A DNA stretch of 52,554 bases from Oceanisphaera arctica (GTDB lineage: Bacteria; Pseudomonadota; Gammaproteobacteria; Enterobacterales; Aeromonadaceae). Each line of letters opens with the position of its first letter. The stretch's first letter is position 1. The translations under genes were made by a program, and so were the position numbers. Location: positions 1-52,554 of the forward strand of contig NZ_MPZM01000018.1 of assembly GCF_002936955.1 (NCBI RefSeq), given 5' to 3'. The notes beneath the pieces are model-generated. The model saw only the letters and a program-made list of their open reading frames with translations, was not told the DNA's origin and did not search any database. This document shows positions 1 to 7,205 of the stretch, piece by piece.

Positions 1-70
1 CGCTCAGGCCCAGCGCCAGCACGGCGCCGACCATGCCGCCGCCGTTGATTACCACATCATAATGGGTCAT
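1..70 (-). CDS. ubiH: UbiH-type FAD monooxygenase, N-terminus only (runs off the window)
   Basis: Only the first 23 codons are inside the window. They begin MTHYDVVINGGGMVGA, the N-terminal Rossmann fold of class A flavin monooxygenases, where the glycine-rich stretch contacts the FAD ADP moiety. The family relatives UbiH, UbiI and UbiF hydroxylate the ubiquinone ring precursor at the inner membrane. The gene starts 18 bases after the ygfB stop and is read in the same direction, so the two are probably co-transcribed. In E. coli the order is ygfB-pepP-ubiH-ubiI, and pepP is missing here. UbiH is therefore the best guess, but UbiI/VisC cannot be excluded from such a short piece. Confidence 0.7.
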   Translation of the reverse strand, partial: MTHYDVVINGGGMVGAVLALGLS

Positions 71-88
71 AACGCTGAGCTGTCGTGA

Positions 89-658
89 TTAATGCAAGGT
101 GGGGCGTTTAGGGGCAGCCTGACCCTTGCCGAACTCTTCAAACGCCAGGGTGGCGCCCAGCTTCAGGTGTTCATACAGCACCACGAAGGCGGTTTCGCTT
201 TCTTCGTCTTCCTGATCGAAGTCGCTGGCAACCTGGGTGATGCTGCTGATGTCCTGGATCATTTCCTGCAGTTCGGGTGAGGCCTTGTTCAGCTCCACTT
301 GCACCACACCGAACCCGGCCAGAAAGGCGCCGGCCCACTCCATCATTGCATCCAGCCGCTCATCCAGCGGCTCGTCATCTTCTGGCATCAGCAGTTCGAA
401 TCGGCTCTGGCTGACCAGCTCGTCATAGACTCGGCTAAACAGCAGGTTGACCGCTTTTTTCAGCTCTGAGGGCAAACCAAAATCGTCGTTCAGCAAGGCA
501 TTGAAATGCTCCTGCCAGCGGGCGTCGTCCTTGGCCATGCCGCCGCAGATAAGACCGCAAATAACGCCATGTACTTCGGCGGCGGTCACCACCATATTGT
601 GGTGTTCCAGCAAGGTGGTGAAGGCGTCGTAGTTGAGACGGGCGTTGTCGTTCATCAT
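89..658 (-). CDS. ygfB: YgfB/UPF0149 family protein
   Basis: This 189-residue protein has the composition of the UPF0149 (YgfB/YecA) family. It is all-helical and acidic, with a cysteine/glycine-rich helix (HGVICGLICGG, about residues 30-40) and a conserved EWAGAFLAGFG segment near residue 107. There is no signal peptide or membrane segment. The family is conserved beside the ubiquinone genes in gammaproteobacteria and its biochemical role is not well settled. Two adjacent ATG codons (656-658 and 653-655) could each serve as the start, and only a weak AGAG lies upstream. It is divergent from zapA across 148 bases and is followed after 18 bases by the ubiH-like gene. Confidence 0.88.
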   Translation of the reverse strand: MMNDNARLNYDAFTTLLEHHNMVVTAAEVHGVICGLICGGMAKDDARWQEHFNALLNDDFGLPSELKKAVNLLFSRVYDELVSQSRFELLMPEDDEPLDERLDAMMEWAGAFLAGFGVVQVELNKASPELQEMIQDISSITQVASDFDQEDEESETAFVVLYEHLKLGATLAFEEFGKGQAAPKRPTLH

Positions 659-806
659 TTACTCTATTGGCAAAAAGGTGGCGGATATGGGGCAGATCCT
701 AGCATTCTGACCACGCTCAGGCCAGCAACCCCTTGAAACTTCTGGTGCGCCGCTATATAGTCGCCAGAATTTCATAGCCTATTGCAATCAGCTATCTGAG
801 GATCAC

Positions 807-1106
807 ATGACCACAGCGGCAATCGACATCGTTATTCTCGGGCGCCCTTACAAGGTGGCCTGTCCTGTTGGGCAGGAAGCGGCATTGCAACGGGCATCCG
901 ATATGCTCAATGAGCGGATCCACAAGTTCAAGCAGGGCGGTAAAGCAGGCTCCAATGAGCAAATCGCCATTATGCTGGCCCTGAACGTGTGCCATGAGCT
1001 TGAGCTTGAAAAAGACAAGAACTACCAATATGCTGATGCCATGGACAAACGCATCAAGATGCTTCAGCATACGATTGAAGACGCCCTGGCCAGCAAAGTA
1101 GGCTAG
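807..1106 (+). CDS. zapA: Cell division protein ZapA
   Basis: ZapA is a small cytoplasmic protein that binds and bundles FtsZ protofilaments at the division ring. The 99-residue product matches the usual size. An N-terminal beta/alpha head contains IVILGRPYKVACPVGQE, and a long C-terminal helix with coiled-coil heptads (about residues 55-98) forms the dimer stalk. A good ribosome binding site (GAGGAT, about 798-803) precedes the ATG. The 6S RNA gene follows immediately, an arrangement (zapA-ssrS-ygfA) conserved across gammaproteobacteria, which supports both calls. Confidence 0.95.
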   Translation: MTTAAIDIVILGRPYKVACPVGQEAALQRASDMLNERIHKFKQGGKAGSNEQIAIMLALNVCHELELEKDKNYQYADAMDKRIKMLQHTIEDALASKVG

Positions 1107-1135
1107 GTATAGGAGCGTTTAGATAAAAGTTTAGC

Positions 1136-1318
1136 TTTCCCTGGGGTGTCCGTCAGTCGGGTGGCGTCCCTGAGCCGATAATCACAGCACAGGAAAGCCG
1201 TGTTATTTACTATTGAGCATGCTCGGCCCGACCGAGAAGCCTGCGGTAGATACCGGATTTCCGCCTTGAACCAACGGGTTCAAGGACTAACACCTGCAAC
1301 GGCACCCTGGGGATCCCC
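1136..1318 (+). ncRNA. ssrS: 6S RNA (ssrS)
   Basis: 6S RNA mimics an open promoter and sequesters sigma-70 RNA polymerase holoenzyme in stationary phase. The region shares several conserved blocks with E. coli 6S RNA in the same order: CCTGAGCCGATA near 1170, GAGCATGCTCGG and CCGAGAAGCCT near 1217-1242, CCTTGAACC...GGTTCAAGG near 1264-1285, and CACCTGC-ACGGCA near 1291-1303. The outer ends TTTCCCTGGGGTGT and CACCCTGGGGATCCC pair to form the closing stem. The position directly after zapA is the classical one. The exact ends are estimated from the pairing and may be off by several bases. Confidence 0.93.
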
Positions 1319-1400
1319 CTCTGTTATATAAGTTACATGACCTTGTGTCGCCTCGGCGCAGCGTCCTCCCTATCCGATATGCAAAATCCTGTTACAATCT

Positions 1401-1419
1401 TCACGAATAATTTTCGTGA
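1401..1419. promoter_or_regulatory. Inverted repeat in the leader of the VF530-family gene
   Basis: TCACGAA and TTCGTGA face each other around a five-base TAATT centre, 15 bases before the next start codon. A TACAAT hexamer (1393-1398) just upstream could be a -10 element. The repeat could be an operator or a hairpin at the 5' end of the transcript. No known regulator motif was recognised. Confidence 0.35.
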
Positions 1420-1433
1420 CAGGTAGCCATTGA

Positions 1434-1664
1434 ATGACTGAACAACCCAAGAACCCGCTGCACGGCATCACCCTCAAGGATCTGCTGACCGAACTGGTCG
1501 AGCGTTATGGCTGGGAAGAGCTGGCCCGTCGGGTCAATATCAACTGTTTCAAGAAAGACCCCAGCATCAAATCCAGCCTGACCTTTCTACGCCGCACCCC
1601 TTGGGCACGTGCCGAAGTGGAAGAATTGTATGTTCGGCTGAAAAGCAGTCCCTGGAATCACTGA
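1434..1664 (+). CDS. VF530/DUF2132 family DNA-binding-like small protein
   Basis: This 76-residue basic protein contains [21 protein letters not shown] and [19 protein letters not shown], the signature of the VF530 family (DUF2132). A structure from Vibrio fischeri suggested a helical fold with similarity to DNA-binding proteins; its cellular role is unknown. There is no signal peptide. The gene sits between the 6S RNA gene and ygfA, which are normally adjacent, so it is an insertion in a conserved pair. It is followed by repeat copy 1, which may lie in its 3' untranslated region. Confidence 0.85.
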   Translation: MTEQPKNPLHGITLKDLLTELVERYGWEELARRVNINCFKKDPSIKSSLTFLRRTPWARAEVEELYVRLKSSPWNH

Positions 1665-1689
1665 ACAGCCGAGAGGAGTGAGGTGACTT

Positions 1690-1905
1690 CAATCCCATTA
1701 AGCCCCAGATCACCTTGTCGGATTTGAATCCAGAGGCAACACAGCCGCCTCCCACTACACGCTACGAGTACATCCATGTAAGCTCGGAAATGCCATCTGA
1801 CCGCCATGGAAGGCGGGAATGCCGGAACGGCAGGAGCATTTTCCGGCCATGGCATTTCACGGTCGCGGGAGCCGTTCTCTGTTGCCTCTTTTTTGAACAC
1901 CGAGT
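1690..1905. repeat. Interspersed modular repeat, copy 1
   Basis: This intergenic block is related to five others in the window. From about 1732 it carries GAGGCAACACAGCCGCCTCC, the reverse complement of the end of copies 2 and 6. It finishes with CTGTTGCCTCTT followed by CACCGAG, the reverse complement of the start of the same module. Between them, GAAATGCCAT (1787-1796) and ATGGCATTTC (1849-1858) form a perfect 10-base stem. That stem encloses CCGCC-ATGGAA-GGCGG (1801-1816) and TGCC-GGAAC-GGCA (1820-1832), giving a cloverleaf-like fold. A further hairpin, TAC-ATCCAT-GTA, lies at 1769-1780. The long open frames across it are artefacts of composition. Confidence 0.8.
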
Positions 1906-1954
1906 GGCCCGCATCTCACACTTCACGATGGATTTAATGAGCAGGAAGCAATAT

Positions 1955-2533
1955 ATGAGCGAAAGACATCATATAAGACAGCAGATACGACTGGCTCGTC
2001 GCCAGCTGACGACGGCAGAACAACAAGCGGCGTCCGAGGTGATCATCCAGCATGTGGCCGATGCCTCTCACCTGGCCCGAGCCGATAAGGTGGCGCTCTA
2101 TCTCGCCAACGACGGCGAGCTGGATCCCCAGCCCCTGATCGACTGGTATTGGTCTCAGGGCACCCGGGTGTACCTGCCGGTGCTGCACCACTTCAGCCCC
2201 GGTCATCTGCTGTTTCTTCGCTACGATCCCGATACTGCGATGACGGCCAACCGCTTCGGTATTCCCGAGCCCAGGCTCGATATTCGCCTGTTGCTGCCAA
2301 AGCAGGAGCTGGACATCATCTATACCCCGCTGGTCGCCTTCGACTCCACTGGCAATCGCATCGGCATGGGCGGTGGTTTTTACGACCGCACCCTGGCCGC
2401 CTGGCGCCATGGTCTGGGACCGCGCCCTGTGGGTCTGGCCCACAATTGCCAGCAACTACCCGCCATTCCCACCGACAGCTGGGATATTCCCCTGCCGGAA
2501 CTGATCACACCTGATCAACATTGGCGCTGGTAA
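1955..2533 (+). CDS. ygfA: 5-formyltetrahydrofolate cyclo-ligase
   Basis: The enzyme converts 5-formyl-THF to 5,10-methenyl-THF with ATP hydrolysis, recycling a folate storage form in the cytoplasm. The 192-residue product shows the family hallmarks: an N-terminal basic helix (RQQIRLARRQL) for ATP contact, the VALYLANDGELD strand region, and the diagnostic NRIGMGGGFYDRTL glycine loop near residue 137 that binds ATP phosphates. The frame is open further upstream, but the ATG at 1955 has an AGGAAG site (1943-1948) at the right spacing and gives the normal family length. In E. coli ygfA follows ssrS directly; here the VF530 gene and repeat copy 1 intervene. Confidence 0.93.
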   Translation: MSERHHIRQQIRLARRQLTTAEQQAASEVIIQHVADASHLARADKVALYLANDGELDPQPLIDWYWSQGTRVYLPVLHHFSPGHLLFLRYDPDTAMTANRFGIPEPRLDIRLLLPKQELDIIYTPLVAFDSTGNRIGMGGGFYDRTLAAWRHGLGPRPVGLAHNCQQLPAIPTDSWDIPLPELITPDQHWRW

Positions 2534-2582
2534 AAGCCATCGGATTAAAAAATCGATCTTTTTGACTGTTATCTCAATCCCA

Positions 2583-2893
2583 GACAAAGGGCCCGCTCCG
2601 CCGACACGCCGTGAATACATCCATGTAGGCTCCGCCGCGCCATCCTTGGCGCGGAGGGTCGGCGGAGCAGATCCCTTTGTCCTCCCTGATGCCAAGGAGC
2701 TGCCTGTTAGCGTCGTCTACAGACAACTCGGTGATCGAGAAGAGACAACAGAGATCGACTACCACGACCGTGAAATGCCATGGACGGCATTTCCGAGCCT
2801 CAGGGATGAGTTTATGGCGTGTCGTGGGAGGTGGCTGTGTTGCCTCTGAACCCGGGTTAAAAAATGATCAGACCTTTATTCAAACTGGTATAA
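2583..2893. repeat. Interspersed modular repeat, copy 2 (near full length)
   Basis: This block is nearly identical over about 310 bases to copy 6 (50745-51058). Module A (2583-2681) has inverted ends that start GACAAAGGG and finish GCTCCGCCGAC (2583-2605 and 2658-2681). Inside are TAC-ATCCAT-GTA (2616-2627) and CCGCGCC-ATCCTT-GGCGCGG (2635-2654). Module B (2742-2846) has inverted ends GAG(A/G)CAACA...CCACGAC. Inside are GAAATGCC-ATGGAC-GGCATTTC (2772-2793) and CTC-AGGGAT-GAG (2799-2810). A tail, TGATCAG...ACTGGTATAA, ends near 2893, just before the rpiA promoter. Confidence 0.9.
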
Positions 2894-2918
2894 AGCCGCA
2901 TGCAAGGCAAGTGTGCTT

Positions 2919-2927
2919 TGCTATAAT
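2919..2927 (+). promoter_or_regulatory. Extended -10 promoter for rpiA
   Basis: TGCTATAAT is a perfect extended -10 element (TGnTATAAT) placed 79 bases before the rpiA ATG. No good -35 hexamer is present at the usual distance, which is typical of extended -10 promoters. It lies just beyond the end of repeat copy 2. Confidence 0.6.
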
Positions 2928-3006
2928 GCGCACCACCTTTGTAGCAGACGGCCACGGGCAGCAGACCGCCGTAAGCAAGACAGCCCTGAGCGAGAGAAAG
3001 AAAGTA

Positions 3007-3666
3007 ATGACACAAGATGAGATGAAAAAAGCCGCCGGTTGGGCAGCGCTGGATTACGTGACCCCGGGCACCATCGTCGGTGTGGGCACCGGTTCGACCG
3101 TGAACCACTTTATCGACGCCCTGGGCTCGGTGAAGGACAAGATAAAGGGTGCCGTCTCCAGCTCCGAAGCCTCTACCGTACGCCTGAAAGAGCTGGGCAT
3201 TCCGGTGTTTGACCTCAACGACATCAGCGAGCTCAACGTCTATGTGGATGGCGCCGATGAAATCGACGGCAGCATGGCCATGATCAAGGGCGGCGGTGCG
3301 GCCCTGACCCGGGAAAAAATCGTCGCCGCCGTGGCCGATCGTTTCATCTGTATCGTCGATGGCACCAAAACCGTAGAGGTGATGGGCAGCTTCCCGCTGC
3401 CGGTAGAAGTGATCCCCATGGCGCGGGAATACGTGGCCCGCGAGCTGATCAAGCTCGGTGGAAAGCCTGTGTATCGGGAAGGTGTTATCACCGACAACGG
3501 CAACCATATTCTGGATGTACAGGGCCTGCAGATCACCGAGCCCAAGGCTCTGGAAGCCCGCATCAACGCCATCGTCGGCGTGGTCACCAATGGCCTGTTC
3601 GCCGAACGCGGCGCCGATGTGCTACTGATTGGCACCCCGAATGGCGTGGTCCGCAAAGGCGCCTGA
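3007..3666 (+). CDS. rpiA: Ribose-5-phosphate isomerase A
   Basis: RpiA interconverts ribose 5-phosphate and ribulose 5-phosphate in the non-oxidative pentose phosphate pathway. The product is 219 residues, identical in length to the E. coli enzyme. The phosphate loop GVGTGST (25-31), catalytic-site residues Asp81 and Asp84 in VDGADEID, Lys94 in MIKGGGAAL, and the general base Glu103 in TREK are all at E. coli numbering. The reading frame is open upstream, but the ATG at 3007 gives the right N-terminus ([15 protein letters not shown]) and sits behind a purine-rich GAGAGAAAGAAAG. It converges with modC. Confidence 0.97.
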   Translation: MTQDEMKKAAGWAALDYVTPGTIVGVGTGSTVNHFIDALGSVKDKIKGAVSSSEASTVRLKELGIPVFDLNDISELNVYVDGADEIDGSMAMIKGGGAALTREKIVAAVADRFICIVDGTKTVEVMGSFPLPVEVIPMAREYVARELIKLGGKPVYREGVITDNGNHILDVQGLQITEPKALEARINAIVGVVTNGLFAERGADVLLIGTPNGVVRKGA

Positions 3667-3674
3667 TCGCGTCT

Positions 3675-3698
3675 GGCTGCGTCCGCCCGGACGCAGCC
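3675..3698. terminator. Hairpin between convergent rpiA and modC
   Basis: GGCTGCGTCC and GGACGCAGCC form a perfect 10-bp stem with a GCCC loop, followed on the plus strand by GTTTAT. It lies 8 bases after rpiA and just beyond the end of modC, so it could stop both transcripts. The T tract is poor. Confidence 0.55.
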
Positions 3699-3703
3699 GT
3701 TTA

Positions 3704-4768
3704 TCAGTCAACCAGTGCCGCCGCCTTGATCAGGGCGTAGCATCCACTCCCCGCTGTCAGTTGCAATTGCCCGACCGAATAGGCGGACAACTGCGCCGGA
3801 ATCTGCTGGCCTCCGGCAAGCTTCAGCATCAGTAACACCCTCCCCTCGGAATTCGGCGTCAGACTCTGCACCCTCGCCGGCAGCTGGTTGAGTATGGAAA
3901 TATCGGGTACCGGTGTCAGGGCCACGCTGACGTCACTGGCCAGAATGCGCAACCGCGCCGGGCCGTCCCCGGCGGCATGCGAACCCGCCAGCCACAGCCG
4001 GCCGGCATCGCAGTCAAAGGGCCGACGACCATCGGCCAGGGTCTGTTCGAGCCGGCCTTCCAGAATGGCGGCGGCTTCATCATTCCTGAATAAGGGACTT
4101 CGGGGCCGGGCCAGGGCCTGCTGCAGGCTGTCGTTGTGGGTAATGCGCCCTCGCTCCATCAGCAGAACCCGGTCGGCCAGCCGCTCCACTTCTTCCGGCG
4201 CGTGAGTGACATAAAACACCGGCACCCGGGCCTGAGCCGATAACCGTTCGAGCAGGGGCAGTATTTCTCTTTTCGCTCGGGTATCGAGCGCCGACAGCGG
4301 CTCGTCCAGCAGCAGCAGCCGGGGGCTGGTGAGCAGGGCCCGGCCGATGGCTACCCGTTGGCGCTGACCGCCGGACAGCTCGGTCGCCCGCTGCCGCAAC
4401 AGCGGCCCTAAACCCAGCCAGTCGATGATCTCGTCCCTGTCGTCCCTGCGCTGCGCCACCGGCAGTCGCCGCCAGCCATAATCGAGATTGCCCTGCACCG
4501 ACAGGTGCGCAAAGAGGCTGGCCTCCTGAAAGACGTAGCCGAGCCGCCTTTTATGGGTTGGCATGAAAAAGCCGTCACTCTGCCAGCATTGGTCGTCGAG
4601 CCAAAAGTGGCCGGGACAGCGCTCCAGACCGGCCATGGCCCGCAACAGGGTGGTCTTGCCGCAACCGGAAGGGCCAAACAGGGCGGTGACGCCGGTGGCG
4701 GGCAGCTCGACGTCCACCTCCAGCCGGAAGTCTTTTCGTTGTACGGTAAAGGCCGCCTTGATGGTCAT
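3704..4768 (-). CDS. modC: Molybdate ABC transporter ATP-binding protein ModC
   Basis: ModC is the ATPase that powers molybdate import through ModB. The 354-residue protein has Walker A GPSGCGKTTLL (about 32-42), the signature LSGGQRQRVAIGRALL (about 131-146), Walker B LLLLDEPLSALD, and an H-loop (YVTHAPEEVERL). After about residue 285 comes a C-terminal Mop/TOBE domain (SVALTPVPDISILNQLPARV) of the kind that senses or binds oxyanion. The length matches E. coli ModC (352). Its ATG overlaps the modB stop (ATGA), so translation is coupled in a modABC operon. Confidence 0.95.
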   Translation of the reverse strand: MTIKAAFTVQRKDFRLEVDVELPATGVTALFGPSGCGKTTLLRAMAGLERCPGHFWLDDQCWQSDGFFMPTHKRRLGYVFQEASLFAHLSVQGNLDYGWRRLPVAQRRDDRDEIIDWLGLGPLLRQRATELSGGQRQRVAIGRALLTSPRLLLLDEPLSALDTRAKREILPLLERLSAQARVPVFYVTHAPEEVERLADRVLLMERGRITHNDSLQQALARPRSPLFRNDEAAAILEGRLEQTLADGRRPFDCDAGRLWLAGSHAAGDGPARLRILASDVSVALTPVPDISILNQLPARVQSLTPNSEGRVLLMLKLAGGQQIPAQLSAYSVGQLQLTAGSGCYALIKAAALVD

Positions 4769-5448
4769 GGATGCACCACCGCAAAGCGCCGGTTGAGCGC
4801 ATACACCAGCAGCAAGATGCTGAACGACAACACCAGCAAGATGCCCGACAGCAGGTGCGCGTCCCCGTATTGCAGGGTTTCGACATGATCATAGATGGCG
4901 ATGGAAATCACCTGGGTCGCTCCCGGTATATTGCCGCCGATCATTAACACGACGCCAAACTCGCCCAGGGTATGGGCAAAGCCGAGCACCACCGCCGTTA
5001 AAAAACCATTACGGGCCAGCGGCAGCACCACGGTAAAAAACCGGTCGAGCGGTGAGGCCCGCAGGGTGGCAGCCACTTCCAGCGGTCGTCGGCCAATGCT
5101 GGCGAAGGCGCCCTGCAAGGGCTGCACCACAAAGGGCAGAGAATAAAAGGCCGAGCCGATCACCAGACCGGTAAAACTGAAGGCCAGGGTGCCGCCGCCC
5201 AGCGCTTGGGAGGTCATACCGAAGATGCCGTTCGGCCCCAGCGCCAGCAAGAGGTAAAAACCCAGCACCGTCGGCGGCAAGACCAGTGGTAGCGCCACCA
5301 CCGCCTCCACCAGCGTCTTGAACCGGCAACGACTCTGGCTCAGCCACCAGGCCAGCGGCATGCCAATCAGCAGCAACACCAGCACGGTGACGGCCGCCAG
5401 GCGCAGGGTCAGCAGCAGGGCTGCCAGATCATCCGGAGACAGCAACAT
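4765..5448 (-). CDS. modB: Molybdate ABC transporter permease ModB
   Basis: ModB is the inner-membrane channel subunit for molybdate. It has about five hydrophobic segments and the EAA-type loop that docks ModC (VAATLRASPLDRFFTVVLP, followed by FAHTLGEFGVVLMIGGNIPG). The frame is open to a TTG at 5466. The ATG at 5448 is preferred because a strong GGAAGGAAGAAGG tract lies immediately upstream and the protein then begins MLLSPDDLAALLLTL, close to relatives, at 227 residues. It follows modA by 24 bases. Confidence 0.95.
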   Translation of the reverse strand: MLLSPDDLAALLLTLRLAAVTVLVLLLIGMPLAWWLSQSRCRFKTLVEAVVALPLVLPPTVLGFYLLLALGPNGIFGMTSQALGGGTLAFSFTGLVIGSAFYSLPFVVQPLQGAFASIGRRPLEVAATLRASPLDRFFTVVLPLARNGFLTAVVLGFAHTLGEFGVVLMIGGNIPGATQVISIAIYDHVETLQYGDAHLLSGILLVLSFSILLLVYALNRRFAVVHP

Positions 5449-5472
5449 CCTTCTTCCTTCCGTCAATAAGGA

Positions 5473-6228
5473 TTATCGGGCTGCGACCACGCCATAGCCG
5501 TAGGACTCGATCACTCTGGCAGCCGCCGGCGAGCGGAGATAGTCCAGCAGATGCCGGGCAGCTGTGCCCTCTTTCAGCAACACCGCCTGCTGCACTATGG
5601 GATCGTACAAGTATTCCGGAACCTGCCAGTAAGAGCCGTCGGCAAAGACGTCGTCTTTGAAAATCTGGGACTTGGCGACAAAACCCAGCTGGGCGTTCCG
5701 GCTGTAAACATACTGATAGGCCTGGCCGATGTTTTCGCCCCGTACCATCCTGGGTTGCACCGCCTCCCAACAGCCCAGCGTCTCCAGCACCTGCTGCGCG
5801 GCGCGGCCGTAGGGCGCGGTCCTCGGGTTGGCGATGGCGAGAAAATCAAAGTTCTGCGCTTTCAGTACCTGCAACGTTTCATCGACCACATCGGCGGTCG
5901 GACTCCACAGCACCAGTTTGCCCAAGGCATAGGTGAAACGGCTGTCGGCGATGGCGACCCCTTCTTCATCCAGCAGGGTCGGACGCTCTTCATCAGCCGC
6001 GAGAAAGACATCGAAAGGCGCCCCGTTCTTGATCTGGGCATAGAGCTTGCCGGTGGATCCGGAAGACACCAACACCTTGTGCCCGCTTTGCTCGCCGAAG
6101 TTTTTACCCAGCTGTTCCATCACATCTATGAAGTTGGTGGCCACCGCCACCCGAATTTCATCGGCAGCCAGCGGCGCGGAGCATCCCAGCAGAGCAAACA
6201 GCAGGGGCAAGTACGGTGTCTTCTTCAT
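5473..6228 (-). CDS. modA: Molybdate-binding periplasmic protein ModA
   Basis: ModA captures molybdate or tungstate in the periplasm and delivers it to ModBC. The product has a signal peptide (MKKTPYLPLLFALLGCSAPLAAD, probable cleavage after PLA). The mature protein starts EIRVAVATNF, and the oxyanion-binding regions SSGSTGKLYAQI and GAPFDVFLAADEERP are typical of the family. Length is 251 residues from the ATG at 6228. An ATG four codons upstream (6240) would place the ModE box even closer to the start, so 6228 is preferred. It is the first gene of modABC and is divergent from modE. Confidence 0.95.
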   Translation of the reverse strand: MKKTPYLPLLFALLGCSAPLAADEIRVAVATNFIDVMEQLGKNFGEQSGHKVLVSSGSTGKLYAQIKNGAPFDVFLAADEERPTLLDEEGVAIADSRFTYALGKLVLWSPTADVVDETLQVLKAQNFDFLAIANPRTAPYGRAAQQVLETLGCWEAVQPRMVRGENIGQAYQYVYSRNAQLGFVAKSQIFKDDVFADGSYWQVPEYLYDPIVQQAVLLKEGTAARHLLDYLRSPAAARVIESYGYGVVAAR

Positions 6229-6248
6229 ATCTTCATCCATCCACTGGC

Positions 6249-6265
6249 TATATAAAAAGATACAT
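6249..6265 (-). promoter_or_regulatory. ModE-binding site in front of modA
   Basis: TATAT-AAAAAGA-TACAT fits the ModE half-site arrangement TATAT-N7-TAYAT exactly. It lies 20 bases upstream of the modA ATG, where molybdate-loaded ModE would block transcription, as it does at the E. coli modA promoter. The divergent modE gene begins 149 bases away. Confidence 0.75.
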
Positions 6266-6413
6266 AATGACTGGCACTCTATCGCTGTATAAATAAAAAC
6301 ACAACGCTTCTTGTCTCTAGGTCACCCAGGAGTGACAGAGCCGCCGGGGATAATCATTTGAACACCGGCTCCGGCTTCGCCACAATGGCGCCAGTCGACT
6401 TAGAGGACTCCCG

Positions 6414-7205
6414 ATGGAGCTGCAACTACTGCTGAACCTGCACAGCCAGGATAAACTGTTCGTTAATCCCCGGCGCATCCGCCTGCTGGAGCAGATCCGC
6501 GCCCAGGGCTCGATCAGCCAGGGCGCCAAAGCAGCCGGTATCAGCTACAAGTCAGCCTGGGATGCGGTCAGGGAGATCAACACACTGGCCGACCATCCAG
6601 TTGTCGAGAGCGAAACCGGTGGCAAGGGCGGCGGCGGCGCCCTGCTCACGCCCTATGGCGAAAGGCTGCTCAAGGTTTATCGCCTGCTGGAGCAGATAGA
6701 GCGCATGGCGGTAAATGCCCTGCAGGACGAGTCCACCTCCCTCGACAGCCTGTTGTCGGTAGTGGCCCGCTTCTCGCTGCAGACCAGTGCCCGCAACCAG
6801 TTTTTTACCCGGGTACTCTCACTGGATCCGACCGACCTCAGTCGCAAGGTTTGTTTACAGATGAACGGCGGCACCCAGCTCTATGCGGACATAACCGAAC
6901 GCAGCAGCCATCGTCTGGGGCTGGCTCCCGGCAAGGAAGTACTGGCGCTGATCAAGGCACCCTGGGTGCAGCTTGAGCCGGAAAATACGGCGGTGGCCGA
7001 CGACCGCGATAACCGCTTGCCGGGAATCATTACCGAGATAGTGCCGGGGGAAGAATTCGATGAATATGAACTTAAGCTGGATCAGGGCGAGCCGCTCTGT
7101 GCCCTGCTGTCAAAAACGGACAGCCACCGACTGCAATTAAACACCGGCGACCGGGTACAGGCCCGCTTCGCGCCCTCCCAAGTGATTCTGGCAACCCTGG
7201 GTTAA
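6414..7205 (+). CDS. modE: Molybdate-responsive transcriptional regulator ModE
   Basis: ModE represses modABC when molybdate is abundant. The 263-residue protein has an N-terminal winged helix-turn-helix of the ModE/LysR-like type (RIRLLEQIRAQGSISQGAKAAGISYKSAWDAV, about residues 21-52, then PVVESETGGKGGGGALLT). Two Mop-like molybdate-binding domains follow, at about 125-190 (TDLSRKVCLQMNGG) and 197-260 (LPGIITEIVPGEEFDEYELKL). The length equals E. coli ModE (262). It is transcribed divergently from modABC with a ModE box between them. Repeat copy 3 follows it. Confidence 0.95.
   Translation: MELQLLLNLHSQDKLFVNPRRIRLLEQIRAQGSISQGAKAAGISYKSAWDAVREINTLADHPVVESETGGKGGGGALLTPYGERLLKVYRLLEQIERMAVNALQDESTSLDSLLSVVARFSLQTSARNQFFTRVLSLDPTDLSRKVCLQMNGGTQLYADITERSSHRLGLAPGKEVLALIKAPWVQLEPENTAVADDRDNRLPGIITEIVPGEEFDEYELKLDQGEPLCALLSKTDSHRLQLNTGDRVQARFAPSQVILATLG

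Noticed and set aside
1715-1954. An N-terminal extension of 80 codons on ygfA
   Set aside because: It runs through repeat copy 1, has no homology, and a better start with AGGAAG lies at 1955.
2562-2849. Short frames encoding similar peptides (such as YMDVFTACRRSG) at several repeat copies
   Set aside because: Recurring peptides come from the shared repeat DNA, which is read in different frames and strands; the repeats look structural, not coding.
2677-3006. An N-terminal extension of 110 codons on rpiA
   Set aside because: It passes through repeat copy 2 and the promoter; the ATG at 3007 gives the exact family length.
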